From positions 5,890,001-5,954,000 of the forward strand of contig JAVHKY010000029.1 in NCBI GenBank assembly GCA_035079385.1: a stretch of 64,000 bases of DNA, written 5' to 3'. Position numbers and translations under genes: made by a program. Position 1 is the stretch's first letter. The number at the start of each line of letters is the position of its first letter. The notes beneath the pieces are model-generated. The model made no database searches and was not told the origin of the DNA. It was given only the letters and a program-made list of their open reading frames with translations. Below are positions 32,296-47,200 of this stretch, one piece after another. This DNA is from Aspidiotus rigidus (Eukaryota > Arthropoda > Insecta > Hemiptera > Diaspididae).

Positions 32296-35200
32296 TTATC
32301 CTTTCTTGAATTTCAGCACTAACATACTTATAGTTAAGAACAAAATGATCCATGTGATTGACGAAATGAAACCGAGATAGACATCGGGTTCGAACAAATT
32401 CCATCCTCTCGTCAAAATACTTCTGAGTGAGGTGGTCGCCATGGTAAGCGGTAAGACGCTACTGATATATTGCAACAGTATAGGCATACCCTCCACAGGC
32501 CAAATGACTCCTAAAAAGAGTGAGAAATATGCAGAAAGCTACGTACAGGTTTCGAAAATTATTAAAATCCCAACTTACCGCTAAGCAGCAGAGTGGGGTA
32601 GAAACTTCCCAAGGCTAGCTGGATAGCATTTCTTTCGAGTTCGCAACAAGCTGAGATGACGAATCCTATAAATGATACAGAAATTAGAATGCTGTTCGGG
32701 ACTTGTAGATTCTAATGCTGGATCAGAATACTGCAAATTTCTATTCACAGCACAAGGTGTCACTACCTCCATCATTTCCGTTTCATTTTAGGGTCTTTAG
32801 TTACACTGACAGGATAATCAAATAGAAATTCAAGTAAAACCAATATAATTGACAAGAGGGGGGGGGGGGTGCAGGCAAGAAACTTGTTCCAAAAGGAGCA
32901 TGTATTTCACACTCTGTAGTTTGTGTTCATTTCCATTGCATTTCCAGCAGAGTATTGCAGTCAGCTGAAAGCCAAATTTAGTTAAATTTTTGATAAGAGA
33001 GAGAAACTGAAAGCCAGCTTCATTTAAAGCACCAGGAGCCAAAAGTCAAAATAAGACAAATTTTTTTCAACTTTTTTTTAGTTTTTTTGATCCCCACAAA
33101 ATAGAAAAAAGCGCTACTCGAGTGTTCAAATTTCAAGTTCAGCGTAGTGCAGTTATCCAATGGAGATGAACACAAACTGGAGAGTAGGTATCTTTCATAT
33201 GCGGGACAAAGACTCATTTCTCCTGATCTTTTCATCTAAACTCATTCTCCATTCAACATTGATCAGCCAAAAATCAGCTGTATTAAGCCAGCCGAATTGG
33301 GCCGGAAGCCACAATGTATTGCAGCTAGCTGAAAGTTAAATGCAAAGGCCGATGAATGGTCATATTTTTACCAAAAAAACTGGAAGATGAACGCTAGCTA
33401 CTAACTTCCTTCTACAGTATCAGAAAAATTACCAAAAGCTATATTTTTCAGCTTTTTAAAAGCTTGTTTTCAACAAAAAATGTTTCTCTGTAGATAAATT
33501 CTCGATAAAAGAAACTCAACGTTGCCAAACATTTTCTAACAAAAACTAGAATAAAAGTATTCATTTTCTTGTGTTAATTGGAATTTGGAATTATTTTAGT
33601 AGATTGTAAGATTAAGTGACGCCTTTCAGGTTTGTGACGCAGTTACTTGTCAAATTCTAATACAAATAAATACCTACATTGCGCAAGCTGAAAGCTAGCT
33701 AAAAAAAACTGCAACTAGCTTCTTTTTCTGAAAAGCCAAAAGTTGATAGCCGAAGCTATTTTTTCAAAGTTATAAGTTCAAGCCGAAAGCTTAAGCCAAA
33801 TAATTCAGCTGCAATACACTGAAAAGCCAACTAAATTTTTTCAAGTTGAAAGTTTGAGCTGAAAGCCGAAACTGAAATTCTCGGCTGCAATACTCTGGAC
33901 TGCACTATGTTAAACCAGGGTTGCTTAGCCAATCGTAATGGCTAAAAACTTAGCTGATAGCTAACCATTCAAATTGATTGGCTTTGGTTATCAGCTAACG
34001 GCTAACCCAGTCTCAATGGGTAGCTAACAGCCAACTAATTTTGGGTCAAGATAGTATGGCTAACGGCTAAGAGCTAAAAGCTAACTGCTGAAAGTAGGGG
34101 AGGGGTCGTATGGAAGAGAAAATATTAGCTGTTAGCAATTCTAATTTGAATGGATAACGGCTATACTAATGGCTAACGTGATTTCATTAGCTAGCTAACG
34201 GCTGCCTAATTATGGATGAAAATTGGTCGGTTAACGGCTAATGGCTTCGGCTTAGCTAAGCAGCGCTGCGTTAAACTTGACTCAAGCAATATTTCTTCCT
34301 ATCCTGCGGGAATCAAAAAAACTGAAAAAAATTTGGCCTCCTTTTGGCGTTTCACGCTGGTTTAAATAAAGCTGACACTCAGCTTCTCTCTTATCAGTAA
34401 AAATTCAGCTACCTGCCATACTCTGGAAGATTGAATTGAATTCGGCAATTTGAAGTGTACTTTGTCGAAGTAGGTGTAAATTGCAGAACTGTAGGTAATC
34501 AAGTTGGGAATGGATTAGACTATTATAGAGTAGAAGGAGAGGTTTGCGGTTGCAGCTGGTACGATGGTATGTTAGGTGTTTGAGAACGTTTAAGAAATTC
34601 AGGCATTGGTGATCTAGGAGGTATTGGTGTTCACGGTGGCTTTATGGATCAATTCAAACTTGATCGAGTTAAAATCGTGGCCACTTTCGATATATGAGTT
34701 CTGGCAGAAGGGTCTCCGTCCCATAAGAAATACATTGAGCGGAGGTCCTTTTCCCAGATACGTCCTCATATAGCGTTTAGCGAGGGTGGACTTCTTGGGC
34801 AATAGGCAGCGGAAAGCATAACGATGGTTAGTAGAACGTTCATCGAGTGAGCGACCAGTCTGCCCTATGTAGAAAGTGGAGCATCTCGCTCGACAGACCC
34901 CGTCTGATCAATGTAATGTTAGTTCAAACAATACGATCAGGAGAGCTGGGGCTTCATCATACTTGCGGAAGATACTTTTTCTCCAATTTGTGATCATCTC
35001 CATTGGATGACTGCACTACGTTGAACTTGAAATTTGAACAATCAAGCAGTGCTTCTTTCTTATTTTATAGGAATTAAGAAAACTAATGATAATAAAATGA
35101 AAGAAACGCTGAAAAATAGACTTTTGGCTCACAAGGGGGTACAAGGGGTTCCAAGCTCATACTTCTCTCTGAGAGATATCGATGGGTTGGTGAGAAGAGT

Positions 35201-38200
35201 ATTGGTCTGGAATTCTAATCTCATAAGAAACTTTTCATGGAGAAAGTATTGGAAGAGTTTGGGTAATTTTCACCGGAAGCTAATATTTGGAGATGTAATG
35301 AAACCAGATACAAAGGCTTCTTGGAGGCTGTTCGATAAGGAGGTCCTGATGTTTCAAAGTAGGAAACAAAGGACAAACGACACTACAAGTAGTGAACATC
35401 CTCACTGAGAAAGTATCAACCTCAAAATAAGGTCCGGTTCAAGGAATTTCTGTTCGATAATCCAAGTATGGTCCAATGTCTGGCAGAATTTCAGCGTCGT
35501 GGAGTACTCTCTAACTAAAATTATCATCTTACCGAAACACATCCCACACAGTCCTTGAAGTAACGTTAGAACGATAACCAGTCCAATGTCACCTCGACAT
35601 TCTACTTCGAATATGACGATCATAAATATGAGCACAAGGGCTGTTTGACCGCACATAACAACAAACTGTGTTATGACGTGCGAAAAGAGTACTTCGAAGG
35701 GCGTCACACCTGCAGAACAATAGAATTAGTAATCTTTGCTAAACAAAATATAAGCGAAGTAGGAAATGAAAAATCATCGAAATTATTCTGCTTACCAGCA
35801 ACCCAACTTCTGTCCAGTAAACCTTCAGTTCTTTCGACAATGAGTGCAGATGATGTGAGCGCGACTGCCAAAAAGAATACGATCCTGCAACGACAAACAT
35901 TTTGTAACGTTTTGCTCATTGGATAGATCCGTACAAAAGGGGGGCACGGAAGGGGTGAAATTTGATACTTATAATTTATTAACATGAAACTCACGTTAAA
36001 ATTACTCCAGGCGCGACAAAATCTGTGAAACTTGGATCTTCGGTTCCATAGATCGGTTCTTTGAACTGGAATTCATACAAACAAAAATAAGTCACGTATA
36101 CTCACTGATACTTGAGAAAGTTATAGAAAAGACTCACCAATCTACTGTTATTGATTATTTGAGAGAATCACAACACAGACCTCCTCCTCCTCCTCCTCCT
36201 CCTCCTCCTCCTCCTCCTCCTCCTCCTCCTTGCCTCATACCGTCCTATTGTTTATCTCCGGCGTTCTTGGCAAATTATTCGAAAAATCCTACAAGAAAGC
36301 CTTCTATGGTATTTAGAGGGCGAGTCCAAATTCTTCTAAGTCCCTCTCTTATCATGTATAGCTCAAGAATCGAAATTTTTCCAAGTCCCCCTCCTTTCCG
36401 TGACGGCATCAACCTCGGACGCGGACGAAAATTTCCTGAATGTACCCCCAACAAAAGGGATAGCGGGTTCTCCGCTAAAAACATCCCTTGGCGGTCATCA
36501 TATTAGGAACGTCATTCTTTCTCGTCTAAGAATGGGCCATCTAAAAATTACACGCTCCCACATCCGAACCCTTCCATTTTGCCCCTACTGCCATCAAAAC
36601 AATTCAACAGTTGTCCATTTTTTATTTTGCTTCCAACTCTCACCTCTTCCTTCTTCCACAAATACACCCTCCGCCCTCCCTCAAGCACTTAAAAACTTTG
36701 TAATACTCCACAACACCTTTTTACTCCAACAGAAACAAACCTAACATTCCACTCAACATTAACCTCTTCCCTCTTATCCTTAACCTAAACGCAATAATTA
36801 ATTGTACTGTGCCGATCTAATAACCGTCATGCAGTTTTAAAGCTCGCGTTAAAAGAATAAATAACAATAAATAATGAAAGATAGTTCAGAACGAAATGAA
36901 ATTCTACGCACCTGAATCGGTATATCGGCAAGTTTAGGGTTCTGATGACATTGTTCTAATACATCTTGAGCAAATGTTCGATACGATAATTGTAAGTCAC
37001 GATTGAGCATTAAACCAATTTGTTGATCTGTAAAAGAAGTATAGGTTATGATGGATTTTTCTCGGACACAAATCTCAAATTCTGTACTATCTAAGTACAC
37101 TTACTGGACATATCTAGCCAAACTCTCACATCGCTTTGATCCAGCGTCTCATCATCCGCAACTTTGCCGAGAGCCATTCTAGCGACTAAATTTGAGGTGA
37201 AATTTTCGTGGAAGTAAATCACACCCCAAGCGTCGCCAGATTTTACCGCATTTATTCCGCTATCTATATCCTTATAGAAATCCTGAAAATTCAGACGAGA
37301 TTAGAAAATTAATTATGGGTATTAATGGCGGTGGATGAAGGTGATGATTTCGTGTTATAGCTGTGACAAGCCTCCAGAGTCATGAAAACTGTTGTTGACA
37401 TGACAAATACGGCCTTTGGGGGTTATAGGTATCAACATTCGAGATTGAAGCACGTCATACGTTAGCTTACCTGTATTATCGTTTCATTTGGTAACGAATT
37501 CAAATAAATACAACTGAAGTGTTTCTGGGTGCAGTTCGAGTGAATGGGGCATTCCATTGTCGTGTAGTTCATTTCGTGGTTAACAATGGCAAGATGTAGC
37601 CCGGTCGGATCACGTCCGATCGCAAGGCAGAATAAGATAACTTGCATTACTGGTAATGCGAAAATGAACAGCATCACTCTGTCGAAAATTCAAAGATTAC
37701 GTATTTCACTTATTGACCAACTACGCGGTGATAATGAAGAAAGTGTACCGTACCCAACGTTCCTCCACATACGTAGGAAGTTTTTCTTCAACAAAGCTTT
37801 TGTCTTTCCGCGGGTTGTAAGTTGGCCACAAACACTCGGTTCTTCCATAGGTTCGTCCATTGGTGGCATTTTACCGTTCATGTGCTGTCGCAAAAATGTC
37901 ATATTACAAATGGTACTTTAAAATATCTCAGTTGTATGGGTCGAAAAAAACGAACAACCCTAGAAAGTACTGATCACCACACCTCAAAAATCCCAACACA
38001 ATATAGTTCACATCATGACACGTGATGAACGATGGAACATGGACTCTACTAAGTCCTAGTACAATTAGCTCACACAAATGCCCACAAAGTCGGCGCACTT
38101 TTCACGATCTTAAAATTATAAATGAAATTGGCGGAAACGATGAGCAACTTACATCATAATGGCCATTTGCAGGCTCTTTCGATTGATGAAAATTTAAGCC

Positions 38201-41200
38201 CACGACACCTTTCTCTTCGATAATGTAAACCGGATCATCTTTTTTACCCCAGTTCAATGTAGCCTGTAAAAAATGAATCAATGCGAAATGTGCAACACAA
38301 AAATGAACCCAAAGCGTATATATAATAAGTGACGTATGCCTCCAGAGACATGAAGGTACCAGATATGGGATGCAACGCAAGTCATAATGGAAAGAGGCTC
38401 AAGACTTTAGATCAAGAATCGAAGTGGTGCTTTCATCAATAATGTTTTGATAATCATTATCGTCAAATTATAACGTGAGGCCATAAAAATTGTATGGTAG
38501 AGAAATTTTGAAACGTATAATTCGTCGGGAGATGAGATTTTTACAACATTCTCGAAGGTCTCAAAAGTCTTTTGTGTACGTCCTGAGCCTCTTTCCTTGA
38601 TTCTCTACATTATAAATGATACAAAAATATGTAATAAAAAATATCATCCATCATCGCAGTATTCCCTTGGAACAACAATCCTCTTTCCCCCTCCAAAAAA
38701 AAAAAAGACACATAAGATGTACGAATAGAATAATTATTTCACCCTAGAACAAAACTATCTCAAGTCCATCAAAATTTATTATGCGAAATAAGATAGTCCG
38801 GTTCTATATAGTAGCTAATTAGGGTGCAGAATATGAATCATCAAGAAATTAGTTTGATCGATCAGACTTGGGCAATAGAAAGAGGATCAAAATTTTGCTA
38901 CAATACCTATTAAAAAAAATCAAACAACACCAAAAAAATCGGAAGTATCAAAAAAAAAAAAAATGAAAATATGTAGATCAATAGTGAACCAGAAATTTTA
39001 AAAAACCGACAAAATGGATCAGAGTTCGACGTTGAAAGGCACAACTGGACCAAGTCTGTCAACACTAGCGTAGCTTTTTATGGGGGGTGGGAGGAGGGCA
39101 CTCTCCAATTTTTTGTCGAAACGCCCTAGATGATTCTTTACATTACAACTCATGATGAAAATCTATGATTCTAAAAATTTTACACAAACGGTAATGGTGT
39201 ACACGATGAAAAAGTAAACATTATTTTTTATCTTAATGTTGCTGTAACGATGTGTACTAAAAAGCGACCAATGTGGGATGATTCATTACGAAAGTTCAAT
39301 GCCTTCAAACCCTAGTCTAATACTAGCACCTAATCTCGTGCACAACATTTAACAAATATTATTTACTACTCGATGATATTATGAGCTGATAAAGGTACCA
39401 AAAAAAAAAATATAATGAAAGTTCTGCTTGAAAAGAGCTGAGCTAGCTTTTTGCCTCACCTTCAGACTATCAAGAAATTTTACGTAACACACGCAGTAGA
39501 AATCATTTTGTTTCGATTTCGTTCACCTGAATCAATTTTTTAATTTTTTTATCTATTAACTGCTCTCAGATTTTAGATTCGTTGGATGGTGACTTGCTGC
39601 TTTTAGATAAGAGATGATGACTGTTTTGGATGGATGGGAGGTCATCGGTGAGAGTTGTTTCGGCGGATGGTGAAATTTGGTGGCTGTGGCGGAGAGAAAC
39701 TAAAGATGGGCATTCGAAAATTTGGGTGAGAGGGGAGTCAAGGCTACAATGTTCGCATGAGAGCGGGAAAAGCTTTGGAAAGAAGGTGAGCGTGTGTGAG
39801 TTGTTTCAGAGATGTAAATACCAGTCCAACACTGACGAAATTATTATCAATGGTGAACAGGTGGAGCGAGTAAATAAGTTCAAGTGCGGGGGTCGACTCA
39901 ACTTCGAGTGGTTGATTTTGGGTAGACTCTCATCATTTTGGGTTAATTTAGGGTCGATATTGGGCGGAACAAAATCGAACTTTTGGCCTTCCGTTCTAAA
40001 TCCAAGTCGATCTTGAGTTGAAATAGTGAATCGTTTTGAAGTTGACATCGTTTAAATGAAGTTCAGTTAGCCCTTTGTTTTGCATTCGAAGTAAAAATCC
40101 ATTTTTGTCAAAATATTTCGAGTTACGAAAATTCTTTCAAATCCAATTTAACGATTGTGCGTGAAAATTCGAAAAGAGATACCCGGATGTACTTCGAGTA
40201 TTGAAGCGCATACTCAACTCTTTTCTCAGCGATCTTGGCACTGTAGGATTTTGAAGTACCTACTGAGAATAAATTAAGCAGTTGTACTCACTAGTGGTGA
40301 ACTATTAGTTTTCACTTCTTGCAAGTTATTTGATTCTGATCCTTGTTGTTTACGACTTAACTTTAAAAATACTTCTTCAAGAGACTGACAATTGTAAATT
40401 GACAATAATACTTGTGGCGCTTCTTCGGCTAGCAGCCGTCCACTTCGCATTAAACCAATCTGAAAGAAAAAATAGACCATAATAATGAAATAACATACAT
40501 TTTATCTCCCTCTAGTTGGGATATATTTCACAAGTAGAGATTCAAGCTGGAGGAAATCTATCACGATTTCTTACGCTAATTGGAATACGACTAAATATGC
40601 TATGTATTAAACAAACACGCACTTAATAGCCGAAAGTCTTTCCGTCAGTTGTGCACAACTAAAAAGAAATCGAAAACGAAATTTTTACAAGTCCCCTTCC
40701 TTTCCTATATAGCTCGAAATTCGAAATTTTCCCAAATTTTGCGTCCGACGGCGCATGGCAGCTTTCTCAACGGCCCCCCACTTAGAACAGGTTCCCAGTC
40801 AAAAGAAATTGAAAACGATTTTCGTAGTTTATTCAGGAAACATCCTTCTTTCAGTGTCCTCACGTATCTTTCCCAAATCGAGTCTTTTTAGTCAAAAATG
40901 ATTTTTAGAAAGTATTCATCTAAATACAATTTCGAGTTTACTAATCGAAGATTCTACAGGATCACTGAGTAGTGACTACCCAAGACGTATTTTGGGCCTA
41001 TGAAGAAGTACCCGAACCTATTTTCCGAGAAGAAAATAAGTTTTTTCCCCTCCACGCCTATTCTTTTTTATTAATCGCATATTTCTAAAAATTACAATAT
41101 CACCGAGAATGATTTCTTCCTCGACAAATTACTCATCCCAGTCACACATTATTTTCACAATAATCAAAATACTAACTGTATGAGCTTGTCTAGCCTCTTC

Positions 41201-44200
41201 AATATAGTGTGTAGTAATTATAACAGTCTTATGGCCATCTTTTGTGATTTGAACCAAATGGTTCCAAATACTGGAAAATAAATCGAATTCACGAAGGTCA
41301 ATAATTTATATTGGTTACAAACAGTCATCAAGAGAAATTTTAAGATTTCTCACCTCTGCCTCAAAAGAGGATCTACTCCCACTGTAGGCTCGTCTAAAAT
41401 TAAAAGTTCAGGATCATGCATTAAGGCTACGGCGAACGATACTCTTCTTTGCTGACCTCCGCTGCAAAAAGGAAAAACAAAATAACTCGTATTAATTAAG
41501 AATAAATTTATGCTCTTATAGAATTTGAATAAATTACAGGCGAGGAGTGTTATAAGAAAAACTAAAACAATTTCTTCGACGCTGCAGAAGGTTGACGCAA
41601 TGAAAAATCACCGGAATTTTCCTCGAGTTCGTTGAATCCAAAATATTTAGACCTCATAGGGAAGCGTCGAGGTTATTTCTATTCTCAGTCGTGTGACGAG
41701 GCCATTAATATCGTCAAATTATGAAATTTATTATCCCCAAAACAAGTCGTACGGCAAATTCATTGACTGTTTTAAATCTAAAAACAGCTAGAGGTGCTAG
41801 AAAATATTCCTCGAAATTTTACTCCGTAATCGGTCAAAAGAGAGGAACGCGGTCAACGATTGGCTAGAGGGGAAGAGGCGTATAATATGATCAACTTTAT
41901 TAAAAATAGTGAAAATTTACTGAACAATAATGCGAAATCTCACTTCAAGAAAATATTTTCCTCAAATATAATGATAGCCGTGTGTAAAATTCAACTTTGA
42001 CATTCATTTGAACCGAAGTAGGGTGAAGGGAAAACTGATTACCTGAGATTTTTAACAAGTCTGTTCTGGCTAGGTAAATCTAGAAAGTTTAAGAGAAAGT
42101 GCAGCCTTTCTTTTATTTCTTTTGTCTGCATTCCAAAAATCCATCCAAAATACATCATCGTCTCTTCGATTGAGAATTCACCATATAAAGCAATTTCCTA
42201 AAAAGAAAAAAAAATTAAAATATTTAAATTAGTTCTACGTACTTATTGTGTTCTTTATTGATTGAGACATTGCTTGGCAATATTAGCTTCAATATTTTCC
42301 ACCGGAATTGCGAAGAAAAAAAAAACAAAATACAATCAAGTTGACAGAGGAGAATTCTATAAGATTAACATACGTCGAATAGTTCATTAATCTGCGAATA
42401 TATATTTATGGATGGGCGGTTATCTAAATACGCTAAATTTAGAATGATGAGAAGGAAAGCAAGCTTATTGAAAACTCGGAACACATTCTAAAGAAAAACC
42501 GCATTTTTCGACATCATGTCTTTCGAATGGATTTTTAAAAGAATCTGAGAAACAAATTAGGAATATCATACGATGCTCGTGGCTATTTCACATTTTTATA
42601 TTCAAGGACGCCTCTTAAGACTTCTTTCTTGATGCTACCCCTTCTTTTAAAACCAAATTCTTCCGAATTTCTCCTCTGTATCGCCTTTCCCACAGACTTA
42701 TGATACCGAGAAGCAAAACTGTAGAAGTTCTCGCGGTAAAAGAGGTAGAAAAAGACGACCAAACTAGCCGATAGAGGAAGGGAGAGCAAAAAATCGATCA
42801 CACTAGCTTTAATGTATACTTTGAATATACGAAATTTTTATATCAATTATATCTCGAACCCAAGACAAACTTTCCACGACTTTTCCAAGAAAAACCAAAA
42901 AGTGCAAAAAAATTGCAGCAAGGGTTCCCAAAAAAGTCAAGAAGAAATATTTCTGATACGAAGAATCGTATAGGCCTAATGTATTTTATTTTTACTCTAA
43001 TTTTAAAAAATAAGGTCAGCTTTCCTTTCACCAAACGCCTCCAGCGGATGACGTCAGTGTCTCCCAACTAACTTCCAACCACCAACGAACAGCAAGATTA
43101 CTCGAACTAACCATCGACAAAATCTCCAAATTAACGGTTTCGATTTTCAGACAAGAGTACAGTCTCGATAGTATTCCAAAAAAGAACTCAAGTCACAAGC
43201 CTCTTCCTTGTCTGCGTCTACAGAACTTGCCCCTCTGCCAAGTTTCTTGGTCTCACTTCGAAACCTTGTGGACCCCTCATATCAAGAGCTGAATTACTTC
43301 GACGTTCTAAAATACATAGGATGTAACCATAAATCCTTCAAATCTACAATGGTCTCCGTTCTCCAATTTACGCCCACTCTAACAAAATTACCTCAAATTT
43401 TCTGGGCTCCAATCAATGTTCCGGACATCGATTGGCCCTAGGCCCCTTTCACACAATCACTTCACCCAGCCTATGCGCTGAGGTATGTGTTCCTCCTTTC
43501 CGTTACGGCGCTCTTTCTCTCACTGCCAACTTTTTAGCCTCAATAGCCCAATGCCCAAATCTTCTCATCTCTGATATGCTCTCAGCCCACGTAACTCACC
43601 CCCTATATCGCATCAATCCTAACTAAGCACTTATTTCAAATTTAGACCCTTTTTTTTTCATCCACTCTCCCTTGGTTAAGCTGTCCTTGATATTTGTCTC
43701 GATCTCACCAAAATGCCCAAACCAGCCAACTTTGCATACAAACAACATTTCTTCAAAATTTCCTCCGCTAAACCCAAATTGGGAAACCAGAACCAGATAT
43801 GGAGTTTCAATTCTAGTTAACATCTCTTCCTTTGCTATGAGATACTCCTCCATATTTGTTTGCTTCTTGCTTCTCTCCTTTCACAAATTCCTTACATTAT
43901 CTGATTTTCTCCCGTCCTTTCTTCCTATCCAGTACCCTCATCCTACCAATAAAATCTCGTTAGGTTCTTTGATAGAAGGAATTCGAGGCTCCATTTTACG
44001 GTTTTTTCACAGAGTGGATAAAAAATGAATAGTAGATAATATAAAATGATCGAATTTATTTCTATTTATTTACTACTCATTCTTGGGGACACGTCGATCG
44101 TAAAAACTAAGACGCATAACTGATCTCTGCCCCTCTTATGATCTCAAATCCTATTACTGCTCCCTCATCTTCTACTCTTGGTATGATTTCTGGTCCATCT

Positions 44201-47200
44201 TATCCTCCAACAAGCTACGATCAATTAAAAGTTCCAACTTCTTAGTTTACTTCAAAACGCCCCTCCCAACGCGGGCAAGGCATCCTAATCCATCTCAGGA
44301 TGGTTCAGTTCAGCTGCTTAACCATTTAGTAAAGAAGGTGATGCAGTCATCCAACAGAGATGGACACAAACTGGAGAATAGGTGTCTTCTACAAATATAA
44401 CAAAGCTCCAATTCTCCTTACCGTTACATCTGAACTCACATCTCATCATAACATTGATTAGCCGAAAGCCAAATTTTTCAAGGTCGTAAGTTCAAGTTGC
44501 GAGTCGAAGCTGAAATTTTCGGCTACCATAATCTGCAATCTTCTAAATTTCGACTGGCCCTCGGCGCCATCTCCCATAACTGAAACCTCAATTTCTCCCT
44601 CGTATGACCTCAAGTCCTATTACTGCTCCGTCAACCTCTCCTCTTGGTATGATTTCTGGTCCTCCATATCCACCAACGAGCTACGATCTATTAAAAAGTT
44701 CCAACTCCGTAGTTTACTCAAAACCGCCCTTCCCAACTAAGAAAGTCACCCTCAAAATGGTTCAGTTCAGCTATTCAGCCGTTCAGCACAGAAGCTTGTA
44801 GTGCAGTCTCTTAATGGAGATGAACACAAACTGGAGAATATGTGGTCTTGTACAAGTATAACGAAGCCCCTATTCTCCTGATCGTATTGACTAAACTCAT
44901 ATTTCTTTATAACATTGATTAGCCGAAAATCAGATGAAATGAGCCGAAAGCTAGCGGAATTTCCCCCCCCCCCCCCCAAAAAAAAAAAAAAAAATCAAAA
45001 GCCAAATTTTTCAAGGTCGTAAGTTTGAGCCGAAAGGTGAAGCCGAAATTTTTGGCTGCAATACTCTGCAATCTGCTAAACTTCGACTGGCCTTGGCGCA
45101 ATGGACCTAGCCGCGATTTTCCATGACTCAAACCTCCCTTTCCCTCTTGTATGATCTTAAATTCTACTGCTCCCTCATACTCCCCTCTTGGCTTGATTTC
45201 TGGTCCTCCTTATCCTCCAACAAGCTACGATCCACTAAGAAGTTCCAACTCCTTAGTTTACTTCAAATCACCCTTTCCAATACGAGAAAGTCATCCTAAC
45301 CCATCTCAGAATGGTTCAGTTCAGCTGTTTAGCCGTTCAGCACAGAAGCTCGTAGTGCAGCCTCCCAATGGAGATAAATACAAACCGGAGAATACGTATC
45401 TTGTACAAGTTTAACAAAGCCCCGATTCCCCTGATCGTTTTAACTGCAGTCACATTTTTTCACAACATTGACGATTAGCGATAATCAGATGAATTGAGTC
45501 TAAAGCTAGCTGAATTTCTGCAAAAATCAGTAGCCAAAAGCCAAATTTTACAAGTACGTACGTTTAAGCAGAAAGTCGAAGTTGAAATTTTCGGCTGCAA
45601 TACACTGGGCCTTGACGCCATGATGCAGTGGACCTAGACGCGAAGCTGAAACCTCCCCGTCCCCACCGGATGATCTCAAATTCTATCACCGCTCCATCGT
45701 CCTCTCCTTCCTCCAATAAGCTCCTATCTGTTGAAAAAGTTCCAACTCCTTGGTTGACTTCAAACCACCCATCCCAAAAGCGAGGGATGTCATCCTGACC
45801 TGTCCCAGAATAAGCCATAACCGTGTCACGCAATCTTTTCTCTTTTTTTACCTCTCACCCACTTAATGCTGACGATCTATCCGTTCGCCACTACTTCTCT
45901 TTGTCAGCTCTTCAAAACATCCGGCTTCACCATTCTGTCTCTCCCTGCATCACGATCTCTCTCCGGTACAATCATGAAAAAATCATTAGCACGATGAATT
46001 ACCTCCCAACCATCTATTCTATACATCTTCTTATTGTTCCCATTGGCCGTTCCGAGAACTTTAAGTATAGTTGCAAGACTCATGAAAAGAATAAGAAAAT
46101 ATACAGACATCTAACGTTTCGTATTTTTGCACTAGAACAGATTTGATATAAAGTTCTATTTGACTGGTAAGAAAATTTGGCCTCACCCTATATAGAACTT
46201 GGAATGTTTAGCAGCCTTGGTACTCACAGATGAAGTCTCTCTGATAACGTCACGATCCCTTAATCTACCACACCTAACCATAAATGGCCTAAGCTAGCGG
46301 AGTCTGGTCTATGCTTCGCACCAGGCTGCAGAACCTTAGGCTGGTTTATGTGTTCATAGAGGTTCGACTTAATCATATAATGATGCAGAAGGACCACGCG
46401 TCATCAGAGCCGCCACGCATATCCGTACTTCATGTCGAAAAGTCAAGAAGGTGTTCTGGCTTTTGAGTAGACAAAAAAGAGAAGCGAGATCGACTAGGCA
46501 GGCCAAGGATTTCAATTCCTCCTCGAATATGAAGTGGGAGAAAACTAGCAAGCCTCAATAGGAGAAGCTTTTAATGCATCAATAAATCCACGGAGCGTTA
46601 AAAATAGGACGTTCACCGCTAAATCAGTACGACTTGAGGAAAGTTAGAGTTAGGCTCTATATCTTCAATATCCGTAAGAAAGTTGTTTCTTCACCAAGAA
46701 GGAACAAAACACCTGAAAATACAGATATACTCGTGCACTGCAAAATCGAGATTCAAATGAATATCCGCTTGTTTGAGAACTCGGTCAAGTAGATTAGAAG
46801 AACGTGGAATAATTCCACCAAAAAAAAACATGGAAATGAAGAAGAAATAACTCATGAGCCTCTGTTTCCGATAACTCGCGGAAGGTCAACATTTACGAAC
46901 TTTGCCAAAATTTTTTCCACACATTTGCCTGTTTATTCATCCCGAATCTATTAAGAATACCACATTCGATACGTCAATTTCACATTCAAATTTTGTCAGC
47001 GCACTGTACACGTACCTATGTCACCCGATTTAAGGTATTCGTCGAGGTGATCAAGTATATTTGTACGATATTTTCTAATAATTTAGAAGGAAGCGAAGAC
47101 GAAGAAAGAAAAAAAAAACCAACTTCCTACTCGCGAGTTCAATACGTCGATTTACCTGAGGCATGTAACCGACACGTTTGCCAGGAACTCCGCTTCCTCT

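Larger units (their letters stand above)
33070..35095. repeat. Inverted repeat pair bracketing ~2 kb inside an ABCH intron
   Basis: 33080-33180 is the reverse complement of 34990-35095, sharing CTCCATTGGAT(A/G)ACTGCACTA and GAACTTGAAATTTGAACA. The same motif with CAATGGAGATGAACACAAAC recurs singly at 44360, 44810 and 45365, so these are arms of a dispersed repeat family. The interior contains the word-repetitive tracts and the GIY-YIG fragment. Confidence 0.6.

Noticed and set aside
35034..35408. 124-codon open frame in the ABCH intron
   Set aside because: It begins with a TTG within a dispersed repeat arm, has no domain and lies inside an intron on the opposite strand.
36159..36506. Proline-rich ORF
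   Set aside because: The proline run is only the (CCT)n microsatellite read in one frame.
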